A stretch of 64,000 nt of DNA from Roseibium sp. Sym1 (GCF_027359675.1 NZ_CP114786.1:3508501-3572500), one strand, 5' to 3'; positions 50,234 to 60,012 are shown, numbered from the stretch's first letter. Numbers and translations: made by a program. Notes: generated from the letters alone by a model not told the origin.

Positions 50234-51433
50234 ATGGATGACGACCGGTTCAGCGACAAGCTGCACTTCGGCTGGGGCTTCGGCCTCTCGTTGCTGCTGC
50301 ATGGCCTTCTCGCGCTTTATCTCTTCACGGATGTCGTGGAATTGCTGCCGGAGCCCGAGGAAACGCCCATCGAGGTGACCCTGGTGCCGTTTTCCGAACC
50401 GGAACAGGCCGAGCCCGAACCGGAAACGCCGGAGCCGCCCCCGGAAGAACAGCTGGAAGAACAGCCGGAAGAACAGCAGGAGGAGGGGGAAGAAACACCA
50501 CCGCCACCTCCTCCTCCACCGCCACCTCCTCCGCCCGCTCCCCAGGAGCCTGCCGAAGCCGAGCCTCCGGCGGAAACGGCCATCCTGCCGTCCGTGGAGG
50601 AATTCGGCGAGGAGGACAGCGGGCCGCAGGAGACCGCCGAGGACACGCCACCGGAGACGGCTGAAGCTGATCAGGAGATCGCTGAAGAGACACCGCCCGA
50701 AGAGGAAGAGCCTGGCCAGGATACCGCCGAGAGCGCGCCGGATGAGGCTGCTCCTTCCGAGGACGTCGCGACCGACGAGACGGAAGCCGGCGAGCCGGCT
50801 GTCCCGGAAGAGGCTGAAGAAGAGACCGGGGAAGAGACTGGCGAAGACCAGGACGAAGCTGCCCCCACCGAGCTCGCGGATGATACCGCTGTCCCGGAAC
50901 CCGAAGCGGCATCGGAAGAGGACACAACGCAAGAAACCGCGGGCACCGGTGCGGAGGTCGATACAGGTCCCGACGGCGAGGAACCGGCCGAGGATTTCGG
51001 CATTGTCGGGCCGATTGCGACAAATACAACGCCTGCGCCCAAACCGGCGCGCCGGGCTGATTCCGGTCGAAGGCAGGCACCGCGGGAAACCGGCAATTCC
51101 GGTCGGCCGGCGGGCATGCAGGCAGCGCGGGAGTTGTTTTCGAACGAGGATCCGCGCGTCCTTTCCGCGATGCGCGGCTTGAGTGCCAATGAGCGTCTGA
51201 AGCTGTTGTGCGTGTCGGAACTGGAAAGGCAGCTTTCCGCGGTGAGCGCGGTTCCACCGGAGAGTTTTCCGGTGCCGCGAAGGGTATCGGGCACAGTCGT
51301 CGACTTGCGCGGAGTTGCGTTCAAGAGCCTGGGACGCTGGTTTGATCTCTCTTTCCGGTGCGAGACCAACAGCGATGTCACGCGGGTCGAAAGCTTTGCC
51401 TTCAAGATCGGCAACGAAGTCTCAGGGCGCTAG
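50234..51433 (+). CDS. Membrane-anchored Pro/Glu-rich protein with C-terminal DUF930 domain
   Basis: A 399-residue protein with one N-terminal membrane helix (FGLSLLLHGLLALYLF) followed by a 230-residue acidic, Pro/Glu/Thr-rich stretch that includes a run of fourteen prolines, and a globular C-terminal domain (about 290-399: LFSNEDPRVLSAMRGLSANERLKLLCVSELERQL in parts). The last part matches DUF930, common in Hyphomicrobiales. The layout (short anchor, long extended linker, end domain) resembles TonB and TolA, which span the periplasm. The start is ATG 50234. Function unknown. Confidence 0.78.
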   Translation: MDDDRFSDKLHFGWGFGLSLLLHGLLALYLFTDVVELLPEPEETPIEVTLVPFSEPEQAEPEPETPEPPPEEQLEEQPEEQQEEGEETPPPPPPPPPPPPPAPQEPAEAEPPAETAILPSVEEFGEEDSGPQETAEDTPPETAEADQEIAEETPPEEEEPGQDTAESAPDEAAPSEDVATDETEAGEPAVPEEAEEETGEETGEDQDEAAPTELADDTAVPEPEAASEEDTTQETAGTGAEVDTGPDGEEPAEDFGIVGPIATNTTPAPKPARRADSGRRQAPRETGNSGRPAGMQAARELFSNEDPRVLSAMRGLSANERLKLLCVSELERQLSAVSAVPPESFPVPRRVSGTVVDLRGVAFKSLGRWFDLSFRCETNSDVTRVESFAFKIGNEVSGR

Positions 51434-51747
51434 GTGACGGACCCAAGAGCGCTTTCCAAGCCGCCGCCAACGGAATGTCAAAACATTGCCCCTGGATATG
51501 GTCCCGTCGGAAACGGACGCGTCGTGATCGTGAACGTGAGGGGGTGAGAGCGTGGGAGCGCTCTGGAGTGATCGTCAGGGTCCGGTCCTGGCCGCCGAGT
51601 TGCGGCAAAGCCGGCGGTTGGAGCGGAGATCTGGCGATACCTGGGATCTGCTAAGGCGGATGTGCCCGGATCGCCTCCGATGCGGTCTGGCGGCCTAAAG
51701 GCTTTTGGTGAAATGGACAGGCGTCGCGGAGCGCCTGTCCTGTTGCA
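51434..51747. other. Gene-free interval between convergent genes
   Basis: GGACAGGCG at 51715-51723 pairs with CGCCTGTCC at 51732-51740, a hairpin that may terminate the RTX protease gene. No other element recognised. Confidence 0.5.
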
Positions 51748-54279
51748 TCAGGTGAATATGAAATCGTCTGCGGTAACCTGGGCTTGCGTCAGCGTGCTCA
51801 GGAGAATGCTGCCACCTGCATAAATCACCATGGCTTCGCCGTAATAGTCGGCAATGACAAGGTCGGAAAACGCGTCGGCGCCGATCGTGATTTCGACGAC
51901 GTCGACGCCTTTCTGGAAATCCATAATGAGTTTGTGGCTGCCGGTGGTCGTAAAGCGAAACGTGTCGGCACCACCAAGTCCCCTGAGAGTGTCGTCTCCG
52001 CCGCCTCCGTCGATGACATTGGCGCCATTGTCGCCGGTCAGGTAGTCGGTATGCGCGGAACCGATAATATTCTCGATACCGTAAAGCCGGTCACCCTGTG
52101 CCGAGCCTCCCGTAAGGGTCGAGGAACTGGTCAGGTTGACGGTGACGGAGGCGTTGGACTGCTGATAGTCCACGGTGTCGTTGCCCGCATCTCCGTAAAT
52201 CATGTCCCCGCCGAAACCGCCCCGGATCACATCATTGCCCGCACCTCCGCGCAAAATGTCGTCGCCGTGCCAGCCATACAGCATGTCGTTGCCTGCCCCA
52301 CCCTCAATGGTATTGGCATTGGCGTCACCGGTGATCACGTCATCATGGGAAGAACCGACGATGTTCTCGATTGAGACCAACTTGTCGCCCTGGGCCTCGC
52401 CGCCGCTTTCCGTCCTGTTGTCTGACAGGTTGATGAATACGAAGGCGGAGGAGGCTTCGTAGATGGCCGTGTCTATGCCTGTGCCTCCGGCAATAACGTC
52501 ATTGGACAGTCCGCCTTCAAGGGTGTCGTTTCCGCCGCCCCCGCGAATGATGTCACTTCCAGCGGCGCCGAAAATGAAATTGTCATTGCCGTCGCCGTCA
52601 AGTACGTCGCTGAAACTGGATCCATTGATGTTCTCGATGCTGATCAGGCGGTCGCCCTCGGCCGAACCGCCTCGTTCCACGCGGCTGTCTGCAAGATTTA
52701 CGAAAACGCTCGACTTCGACTGTGCGTAATCGGCGGTGTCATTGCCGTCGCCACCATCCAGCCGGTCATTGTCTTCACCGCCGCGCAGGAAATCGTTGCC
52801 GGCGCCGCCGCGCAAGGTGTCAACACCGTGCCAGCCGGCAAGCCAGTCGTTGCCGCCGGCGCCTTCCAGTCTGTTGGACGCTGCCGAGCCCGTGATGACG
52901 TCGTCGTGGTGCGACCCCCAGACGCCCTCAATCCGGACCAGCTTGTCGCCCTGCGCGTCGCCACCGCTTTCTGTCCGGCTGCTGCTGAGATTGACGAAGA
53001 TCCCGGCGGCGGAATTCAGATAATCGGCAATATCGAAGCCACTACCACCATCAATCCGGTCGGTTCCGGAGCCGCCGCGCAACGTGTCATTGCCGGCACC
53101 GCCAAACAGCGTGTCGTTGCCGGCACGGCCGTAGAGCAGGTCGTTGCCATTCCGGCCCTCCAGCATGTTGCTGACTTGGTTGCCGAAGATCCTGTCGTGG
53201 GTCTGGCCGCCGATCGCGTTTTCGATGATCGAACGCAGATCATTGTCATGGAGCTGGGCGTTGAATACGTTGCCCCAGGCAACCGCTCCGGAACCCAGAA
53301 GTGCGTTCTGGGAGTCCAGCTCTGACCAGCCTCCGGGCTCCAGATCAATCAGAAGCTGGGGCCTGTAGTTGCTGAAATCGTAGGTGTCGTTGCCGCCACC
53401 GTCCCAGATCGTCCGGAAGATGTTTTCGCTGGGGCCGTCCGCCTGCGCCGTGCCGTTGACAAACATCTGACCCGTGACAGGCGAGAAGTGATAGGTGGTG
53501 TCGGCGCTGTTGAAAGCGTAATTGGCGCCGTAAAGCTGCTGCAGCGCCGCGATGTCATACTGCATCAGCGTCTGGGCGAAGCCGTAATACTCGTTGGTGT
53601 AACCGGTCAGGGAATGCCCGACATAGGACCGGTAGGTCATGACCGAGAATTCCATCGAATCGCGATCATAATCCATGGCAACGCCAGGAACTGACGTAAT
53701 GCTGTCGGGAGAATGGCCGTGTGCCAGGCCAAGCGTGTGGCCGATTTCATGAAGAATGGTGTGCGACGTGTATGTGCCATGCTCCGGGCGGCCGGCATAA
53801 TTGTATTGCTGGAACCAGGCATGGCCCTGGTTGTTCCAGCCCGGAAACCGTCCACTGGCCGTCGGCAGGCTGGCGTCCGTGGTCTGGGCAAAGACCAGGT
53901 CCGCCTGCGTGGTTGATGAAACTTCCGTGAAGGTCAGACCGGATACCGAGGCGAAATGATCGAGAGCGATCCGGATCGCGCCCTTCCAATAGGCGTTCAT
54001 CTCGACGAAATTGTCGACATATCCGTCGTCATAACCGCCGGGATAAATCTCGTAGGGCGTGTTGTAGTAGGTCGACGAATCCGGGAACGAGAAGGTCAGA
54101 TTGGTGCTGTTCCACTTGGTGCCAATCAGGAGGCCATCGATATTGTTATCGCCGGTCCGGTCATTGTCCGTAACGCCCGTCGCCTCAAAAATACCGGCAT
54201 TTTCCGTCGTGTTCTGGGCTCCGATGACCATATCCCGGTCAAAGCAGCCAAGAGAATCCGGGCTACAGAAGTTGCACAT
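51748..54279 (-). CDS. Serralysin-type M10 metalloprotease with RTX repeats
   Basis: An 843-residue exoprotease. The zinc motif is HEIGHTLGLAH with H177, E178, H181 and H187, and the Met-turn is VMTY at 214, as in serralysins. Glycine/aspartate nonapeptide RTX repeats (GGAGNDTLRGG type) fill about 360-775 in four modules, and the C-terminal hydrophobic end (TADDFIFT) is the secretion signal for a type I system. No type I export genes adjoin. Unlike classic serralysins it starts with Cys-rich MCNFCSPDSLGCF. ATG 54279 lacks a clear binding site; ATG 54231 is possible. Confidence 0.9.
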   Translation of the reverse strand: MCNFCSPDSLGCFDRDMVIGAQNTTENAGIFEATGVTDNDRTGDNNIDGLLIGTKWNSTNLTFSFPDSSTYYNTPYEIYPGGYDDGYVDNFVEMNAYWKGAIRIALDHFASVSGLTFTEVSSTTQADLVFAQTTDASLPTASGRFPGWNNQGHAWFQQYNYAGRPEHGTYTSHTILHEIGHTLGLAHGHSPDSITSVPGVAMDYDRDSMEFSVMTYRSYVGHSLTGYTNEYYGFAQTLMQYDIAALQQLYGANYAFNSADTTYHFSPVTGQMFVNGTAQADGPSENIFRTIWDGGGNDTYDFSNYRPQLLIDLEPGGWSELDSQNALLGSGAVAWGNVFNAQLHDNDLRSIIENAIGGQTHDRIFGNQVSNMLEGRNGNDLLYGRAGNDTLFGGAGNDTLRGGSGTDRIDGGSGFDIADYLNSAAGIFVNLSSSRTESGGDAQGDKLVRIEGVWGSHHDDVITGSAASNRLEGAGGNDWLAGWHGVDTLRGGAGNDFLRGGEDNDRLDGGDGNDTADYAQSKSSVFVNLADSRVERGGSAEGDRLISIENINGSSFSDVLDGDGNDNFIFGAAGSDIIRGGGGNDTLEGGLSNDVIAGGTGIDTAIYEASSAFVFINLSDNRTESGGEAQGDKLVSIENIVGSSHDDVITGDANANTIEGGAGNDMLYGWHGDDILRGGAGNDVIRGGFGGDMIYGDAGNDTVDYQQSNASVTVNLTSSSTLTGGSAQGDRLYGIENIIGSAHTDYLTGDNGANVIDGGGGDDTLRGLGGADTFRFTTTGSHKLIMDFQKGVDVVEITIGADAFSDLVIADYYGEAMVIYAGGSILLSTLTQAQVTADDFIFT
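51970..53025 (-). repeat. Four RTX modules of about 90-98 residues
   Basis: Modules begin at residues 419, 517, 606 and 703. Each starts with a DY-x-x-S-x-x-x-VFVNL strand, continues with a GG-x-AQGDKLV-x-IE strand and VITG, and ends in Gly/Asp-rich calcium-binding nonapeptides (GGAGNDILRGG type). Modules three and four are most alike at the DNA level. They look like recent tandem duplication. Confidence 0.8.
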
Positions 54280-54282
54280 CTT

Positions 54283-54804
54283 TTATCTCAGCCGAGATTG
54301 CGGGTGGTCGCTGCCCGTTTCGGGGGCCACATACAGTCTCGTCGCGCTGCTCCTCTGAAAGAAATCGAAGTGGTTTGCGGTCACGGAGGCGAGGTCACGG
54401 AGCAGGAAGGGGCAAGCGCCCCGGCCCGCCGTCGTCTTGTCCTCGCCGGCCGTGAAAATCAGGGTGTCGCTGACACCGCGCGGTGTGTCATTTCCCGCCT
54501 TGCGATGGCGAAGAAATTTGCCGCCACGGCCTTCCCGCACGGTGCTGTTGCCGCCGCTGAGCCGGTCGCCTTCACCTTCGGGACTGTCGCCAGACATGGC
54601 TTCCGCGGCGGCATCGCCATGCAGATTGTCGCCGCCGCCATTGGCCGCCGGGAAAGCGTCATTCGACCCGCGAAAGAGTGCGTCCGGGGCTTCGTGGCCA
54701 AGAATGCGATCGGCGGGAGTATGAAAAACACTTTTACGACTTTCGGCGCCGAAGTCGGCGACCGCTGAAAAAGCGTTCGGGAAAGGATTGATATTTTTAC
54801 TCAT
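54283..54804 (-). CDS. Gly/Asp-rich hypothetical protein upstream of the RTX protease
   Basis: A 173-residue frame ending three bases before the protease start on the same strand, so the two could be one transcript. Residues 45-100 contain NGGGDNLHGD, SGDSPEGEGDRLSGG and VREGRGG, a weak, irregular RTX-like pattern, and DTLIFTAGED follows. It has neither a signal peptide nor a protease-inhibitor signature. It may be a degenerate RTX remnant, or a short real RTX-like protein. Function unknown. Confidence 0.5.
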   Translation of the reverse strand: MSKNINPFPNAFSAVADFGAESRKSVFHTPADRILGHEAPDALFRGSNDAFPAANGGGDNLHGDAAAEAMSGDSPEGEGDRLSGGNSTVREGRGGKFLRHRKAGNDTPRGVSDTLIFTAGEDKTTAGRGACPFLLRDLASVTANHFDFFQRSSATRLYVAPETGSDHPQSRLR

Positions 54805-55292
54805 GGGCGCGTCTGCGTGCGGTCAATTGTGAGCAGACTGATTCCGCAAGGTAAACCCGGGGGTTGTGAGCCCAGCTGGTTCTGAAATCGCTTGATCTGA
54901 AGGTGAGTACTCAAAAAAATCTTGCTTCTCAATAACTTAAAATGTTGGCTCAGCCGAGTTTTGCTTAATTTTTCGTTAATATGCCAATTTTCGGGCAGGA
55001 TACAAGTCACTTCCTGCAACCGATGCGCTTATGAAGGGTGTGGTTCCTTGTCTCCGGAAGGTTCCGGTGCCGGCGTTGCTATTTTGCAACAGATTACCTT
55101 TCGGTATCCGAGAAAGCCGCATGTCCAGTCTTACCGAGCCACTTCAACTGTAGTGAAAGTGACTGCAAGTGGGGTTGCGCTCAATTGGGCGAGATTGATT
55201 TTGGTCTGGAGCGACTATTCGCTGAGAACCTGCGACCAGCCAAAGTGGTCGTCGGGAAGACGGTGATGACCACCATCCTGCTGGCGTCGGGA
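54805..55292. other. Gene-free interval
   Basis: AT-rich between 54890 and 55000, likely the promoter of the RTX gene pair. The rest shows only chance frames. No repeat or RNA recognised. Confidence 0.5.
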
Positions 55293-56750
55293 TCAGGGAT
55301 CGGAGACCTCCTGCCGCATCAGCCGGCGGCGCAGGACCAGCATCGCGAAGGCCGGGAGCAATGTGAGCGCGGCATTGATGTAGAACACCGAGGCTCCCGA
55401 CCGGATCACCGCCTCCTTGCCGAGCAGGGCCGTGTCGCCCGGCGCGACCAGTCCGGTCATGATCGCCAGCAGGCCGGTCAGGCCGCCGCCGATGGCAATG
55501 CCCGCGGAGGAGATGGTCGGCAGGATGCCGGAGACAAGGTTCCGGTCTTCGCCGTCCGCGGAATACATAAGCGAGCGCAACAGGATCTGGTTGCACAGGC
55601 CGTGACCGGCGCCCGTGACGATGGACGCCGCGGCAAACACCCACAGGTCATCAACGTCAATGGCGATTGCCGTCAGGCCGAGCCCGCCGGCAACCAGGAA
55701 CGGTCCGGTTCCGAGATAGGCCAGTTCGCGCTGTCTGGTGGGCGCGCGCGAGGATATCAAGGCAAAGACCGACCAGGACAGGGCAAGCAGGGCGGTGACA
55801 TAGCTGGCCTCGGTGACGCTGAGGCCCCAAAGAACCTGCCCGATGGTGGTTACGAAGATGGCGCGGACCGCCGCGGCGACCGAGATCAGGATGACGATCC
55901 AGGTGCCGAGGCCGATCATGGTCCGTAGCCGGAAAGCGTCCCTGGGGAAGAGCCGCCTGGCGCTGCCGGCATCGACCTTGAAGAGAAGGCCGGCAACGGC
56001 GAGACCGGCGAGCGTTGTCAGCGCCAGGGGCAATGGTTCGTGCAGCTCTCCGATCACGGTCAGGAGGAAGATGCTGACGACGAGCAGCAGAAGCCGCAGG
56101 CCGAAACGGCCGCTTCTGCCTGTCGTGACGTTGTCCGGCGCAGGCCGTGCGGCATGCGAGGGCAGGGCGGTGTTCATCAGGATGAACAGGAGCAACACCA
56201 AAGGCAGGTTGATCAGAAACGCGGCGCGCCACGACCACAGGTCCGCCAGCAGGCCCGCGGAAACCGGCCCGAACCCGGCCGCCATCGCCCAGACCCCGGC
56301 CAGCATGGCAAACACCCGCGGCACCAGAACCTGCGGGAAGAGATCGGGGATCAGCGCATAACAGGGGGCGATGATCATGCCTTCGCCGAAACCTTGTAGC
56401 GCGCGCCCGGCGATCAGGCCTTCCAGGGAGGTCGACAGACCGGCAAGCACCGAGCCGCCGGCCAAAAGCAGCGTTGCCAGCAGGAAGGGCAGGCGGGCGC
56501 TGAAACGCACCTTGGCGGCGCCGGTCAGGCAACCGGCCAGGATTGCCATCATCTCGAAGGAGGAAAACACCCAGAAGGCCCGGTCCTGCCCGCCGAGGTC
56601 GCGGATGATGTCCGGCAGCACGGCGGTGGTAACAAAGCCGTTGATCGCATGGGAGCCGACGCCGAGCATCAGCGCCAGCGTGCCGGCAGCGCGTTCGGGC
56701 GCGAACAGGGACGGGCTGGCGGGCACGCGCGCTGGCGAAACGACGGACAT
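55293..56750 (-). CDS. MFS transporter, DHA2-like (14 spans)
   Basis: A 485-residue major-facilitator exporter. A motif-C like stretch (GFGPVSAGLLADLWSWRAAFLINLP) and the motif-A region after TM2 are seen, together with about 14 hydrophobic segments, as in proton-driven drug/H+ antiporters of the DHA2 group. The name of the substrate cannot be given. No regulator adjoins it. Two families of palindromic repeats lie in its upstream region. Confidence 0.85.
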   Translation of the reverse strand: MSVVSPARVPASPSLFAPERAAGTLALMLGVGSHAINGFVTTAVLPDIIRDLGGQDRAFWVFSSFEMMAILAGCLTGAAKVRFSARLPFLLATLLLAGGSVLAGLSTSLEGLIAGRALQGFGEGMIIAPCYALIPDLFPQVLVPRVFAMLAGVWAMAAGFGPVSAGLLADLWSWRAAFLINLPLVLLLFILMNTALPSHAARPAPDNVTTGRSGRFGLRLLLLVVSIFLLTVIGELHEPLPLALTTLAGLAVAGLLFKVDAGSARRLFPRDAFRLRTMIGLGTWIVILISVAAAVRAIFVTTIGQVLWGLSVTEASYVTALLALSWSVFALISSRAPTRQRELAYLGTGPFLVAGGLGLTAIAIDVDDLWVFAAASIVTGAGHGLCNQILLRSLMYSADGEDRNLVSGILPTISSAGIAIGGGLTGLLAIMTGLVAPGDTALLGKEAVIRSGASVFYINAALTLLPAFAMLVLRRRLMRQEVSDP

Positions 56751-56853
56751 GGCAACCTCGATAAGGAAAGTCTTTTATTTTTATATGCTGGGACGGGAAA
56801 TAAAGAAAGGAAAATATTTCTTAATTCAGCAACGACTGCGCTTTCACCCCTGT

Positions 56854-56982
56854 CGTCATCCTGAGGAAGCGCGTTAGCGCTGTCTCGAAGGATGGATTAC
56901 ATGCTCCGGAGCAAGTGGCTGACCTACCCGCTTTCGCGGGCACAAGCTTCGAGACGGACCTGGCAGTCCTCCTCAGGATGAG
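56854..56982. repeat. Palindromic intergenic repeat, copy 1
   Basis: The outer arms CATCCTGAGGA and TCCTCAGGATG and inner arms CTGTCTCGAAGG and CTTCGAGACGG make a nested hairpin of about 130 bases. A second copy lies at 60661-60768 with the same arms and similar centre. Elements with these arms are common in intergenic regions of alphaproteobacteria. Confidence 0.75.
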
Positions 56983-57082
56983 GCCGTGGGTGGGACCTTC
57001 CCTATTGGGGGGGGCTGCCTGAGCGACCTGTTCTTGAGCGGAATGAACCCATTCAAACGCCTTCTCGTGCCGCCTCCTGGGG

Positions 57083-57218
57083 CATCCCGGCCTTGCGCCG
57101 GGATCCATTGGCCGCGCCGCACAAGGTGGCGTGTCCTGGGACTTCGGGCCTCGCGCCTCTTCCGGAAAGACGCATCAGGGCTCTGGCAACGAGTGGATCC
57201 CGGATCGGGTCCGGGATG
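57083..57218. repeat. Second palindromic element (CATCCCGG type)
   Basis: CATCCCGG...CGGGATCCA on the left mirrors TGGATCCCGG...CCGGGATG on the right. It is a different sequence from the 56854 repeat and lies immediately upstream of the KAP ATPase gene. No gene was recognised in 56751-57377. Confidence 0.6.
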
Positions 57219-57377
57219 ACCCGGAAGGAGGAGGGAGCAATGCGCAGCAGCCCCCTCTGTGTCTGCAGGGGCGTCTGTTGTGCGCGGGTGGTTGTATCCG
57301 AGTTGTGCCAATTTGTGGTTGCCGTCGGCGGGTTGGCTTGCCAAGCTGGTCGTCGGCCGGAATTGGGGGCGGACGCT

Positions 57378-59999
57378 GTGGACTCTCTGACGTTTGAACA
57401 GCCGGATGATGTCGGCAGGTTTCTGGCAGAAAAGCCGCCTGAATGGGCGCAGGTGGTTGCTATTCGGGTGGCTTTGCGTGGGTTTCCGGCCACACTGAGT
57501 GTGGTGAACCTTCACAACAATTTACCTGATGGTCTTGTAAGTAATCTGCTTTTGGTGACCTTCCGTGCATGTTTTATCTCTTGGGCGGCGCGCAAGTACT
57601 CATCGAAAGAAATAGATTCGGCGCTTGGATATGTGGCGACTGATTTCGCTGCTTACACCGAAGCTTCAACGTCGGACGCTTCCGCGGCTGTGGCTGCAGC
57701 GCGAGCAGCTTCTTCTGCGCGCGCAGCTGCGCGAGACGAAACAGTTGCAGCCAGAGCCGCAGCTGCAGCTGCGGCAGCTGCTTCCACGGCTGCCTCTGGC
57801 TCTGCAGCTGCTCTACCAAATGATACAGACATTGTGGAGATACAGATTGAACTGATCGGCACCGTCTCATCAGACTGCCAGCGCCTCCTCGGCGGCATGA
57901 AGCCGGATGAACTGATCCGCCAGCCGCTATGGCCGGAGGAAATGCGGTCGAAGGAGTTTGCCGCCAATCAGCCCGACTGGGCTTATCGTGCCTTCGACGC
58001 GTTTGTAAACAGCGAGTGGATCAAGACCGCTGCGGGGCAGATCATCGCCAGCTGGTACCAGGAGCTTGTTCCCTTCGAGGGCGACGAGTCCCGCAGTGCC
58101 TTCGGGGAAGGGAGGGATATCGCCATCGCGTCCCAGCCGGACGAATTCTGGGCCATAACCGAGGATCGCAGCGCGGAGGCCGTCTGGGAGGATATCGACC
58201 GGCTGCTGAAGGGCGAACCGGTCGAGGCCCTGGAAGACATCGAGATTGTCGATGAAGGACAGTTGTCGTCCCAGGCGGATGACGGCGAGGAAGGTCCGTT
58301 CGAGGCCGACGAGGGCCGCACGCTTGCAGGCCTTGAGGACGAGGGAGCCCGGACGGAGGGCGGTGATCCTGGCGCGACCGGTCAAGCGCCCGCCAAGATC
58401 GAGGTTTCCGTCCAGTTCGACCAATATGCACGCAAGGACGAGCTTGGCCGCAAGCGCTTTGCCGAGGTTCTGGCAACCAGGATCGGCGAACTGCATGAGG
58501 GCGGCGGGCCGGACGGGCTGGCGGTGAACCTTCATGCGCCCTGGGGCGCGGGCAAGACCACGGTCCTGCATTTCATGAAAGGGTTCCTGGAGGCGGAGGA
58601 CCTGCCCGAAGGCAAGCGCTGGGTGGTGATCGATTTCAATGCCTGGCAGCACGAACACCGGCGGCCGCCCTGGTGGCCCTTCCTGAAGACGCTGAAAAGC
58701 CAGCTGTCGGACCGCTTGAGCGAACAGCGACGCCGCACGCGGGCCGCTGAGGTGCGGCATGAGTGGCGCGCCTGGCAGCTCAGGGCCGAAGCGCCGCCCT
58801 ATCTGGCGGGGCTCCTGGTCGTGTCGCTGGTGCTGACACTGATCTGGTCGGGCAGCGGCGATATCGCCAAGAGCATCCTCAGCGGTGTCGGCGGCGTGCT
58901 TGCCGTGATCACGGCGGCGACGCTCTATTCCCGCAAGGTGTTCTTCGGCTCCACGAAAAGCGCGACCCTCTACCACGACTATGCCAGTGATCCGCTTGAG
59001 AAACTGTCCGTTCTCTTCCGGGACATGATCGAGGCGGCGGATGCGCCGGTTTGCATCTTCGTCGACGATCTCGACCGTTGCCAGAACGAGTTCGTGGTCG
59101 AATTTCTGGAAGGGCTGCAAACCTCCTTCCGGCACCGGAAAGTCGCTTACGTGATCGCGGCGGACAAGTTCTGGATCAAGACCAGTTTCGAGGACAAATA
59201 TCCGAGCTTCTGCGAGAAGACGGCGGACCGGACACAGCCGCTCGGCTACCAGTTCCTGGAAAAGATCTTCCAGTTCAACGTGCCGCTGCCGGGCATGGCG
59301 GCGTGGAAAAAGCGGTATCTTGAGGCGCGGCTCGGGCTTGCCGGCGAGAGCGCTCCGGCCGGCGTGCGGCCTGCGGTTGCCGCAGAAGCGGCGGAGCCCG
59401 TTGCAGACGACGCCGTCTCGGAAGAGGCCGAGGCTGCCGAAGACCGCGAAGTGGAAAATTTTCGCGGTGTCATCCGCTCGTCCCAGCCCGAGGGGCTCAC
59501 CCACGAGACGGTCAGAACCCTGTCCTCGGGCGAGGCGAAGGACAATCCGGCCTACCAGGCGGCGCTGGCGCTGGAATACACGACCTCCAAAACCGCGCGC
59601 AAGGAAGCGGAGCATTTCCTGTTCCGCTATCTTGAGCTGCTGCCCGACAATCCTCGCGGCATCAAGCGGATCATCAATGCCTTCGGCATGGCGGTCGCCA
59701 CCGCGATCCTGGAGCGTCAGGCGCTCGATTATGACGTGCTGACCCGCTGGACCATCCTGGAACAATGTTATCCGGCGGTTGCCGACGAGCTGACACGCGA
59801 TCCGGAGCTCGCCGAGGCGCTGCTGGCGGTCGATGCGGAGGGCGGCGAAGACCTTTCCGGCCTGCCGGATCCGCTGGCAGCCTTCTGCGAGAAAAAGATG
59901 GCGTTGACGCTGTTGAAGAACGGCGAGGACGCCGTGCTGACCTCCGCCGTGATCAAGCGGCTGACGCGCGGGCTGGAGGAGCCGGAAGCGGTTGCATAA
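57378..59999 (+). CDS. KAP family P-loop NTPase
   Basis: An 873-residue protein starting at GTG 57378, where recognisable sequence begins; the longer open frame upstream (57093) passes through a palindromic repeat. N-terminal helical domain (about 1-65: FLAEKPPEWAQVVAIRVALRG), then an Ala-rich coiled stretch (about 90-145), an acidic linker, and the KAP ATPase domain: Walker A APWGAGKTT at about 386-394, Walker B VCIFVDDLDRC near 557. Two hydrophobic helices (YLAGLLVVSLVLTLIW and LSGVGGVLAVITAATLY) lie between the Walker motifs, the KAP hallmark, so it is probably membrane-associated. Some KAP ATPases, such as PifA, exclude phage. Function here is unknown. Confidence 0.82.
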   Translation: MDSLTFEQPDDVGRFLAEKPPEWAQVVAIRVALRGFPATLSVVNLHNNLPDGLVSNLLLVTFRACFISWAARKYSSKEIDSALGYVATDFAAYTEASTSDASAAVAAARAASSARAAARDETVAARAAAAAAAAASTAASGSAAALPNDTDIVEIQIELIGTVSSDCQRLLGGMKPDELIRQPLWPEEMRSKEFAANQPDWAYRAFDAFVNSEWIKTAAGQIIASWYQELVPFEGDESRSAFGEGRDIAIASQPDEFWAITEDRSAEAVWEDIDRLLKGEPVEALEDIEIVDEGQLSSQADDGEEGPFEADEGRTLAGLEDEGARTEGGDPGATGQAPAKIEVSVQFDQYARKDELGRKRFAEVLATRIGELHEGGGPDGLAVNLHAPWGAGKTTVLHFMKGFLEAEDLPEGKRWVVIDFNAWQHEHRRPPWWPFLKTLKSQLSDRLSEQRRRTRAAEVRHEWRAWQLRAEAPPYLAGLLVVSLVLTLIWSGSGDIAKSILSGVGGVLAVITAATLYSRKVFFGSTKSATLYHDYASDPLEKLSVLFRDMIEAADAPVCIFVDDLDRCQNEFVVEFLEGLQTSFRHRKVAYVIAADKFWIKTSFEDKYPSFCEKTADRTQPLGYQFLEKIFQFNVPLPGMAAWKKRYLEARLGLAGESAPAGVRPAVAAEAAEPVADDAVSEEAEAAEDREVENFRGVIRSSQPEGLTHETVRTLSSGEAKDNPAYQAALALEYTTSKTARKEAEHFLFRYLELLPDNPRGIKRIINAFGMAVATAILERQALDYDVLTRWTILEQCYPAVADELTRDPELAEALLAVDAEGGEDLSGLPDPLAAFCEKKMALTLLKNGEDAVLTSAVIKRLTRGLEEPEAVA

Positions 60000-60012
60000 A
60001 AAATAGCCGATC

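Noticed and set aside
51970..53025. Regular DNA repeats suggesting a CRISPR array
   Set aside because: The repeats are in frame and encode RTX modules; there are no identical short repeats with unique spacers.
57093..57377. N-terminal extension of the KAP ATPase
   Set aside because: It translates a palindromic repeat element; recognisable protein sequence begins at the GTG at 57378.
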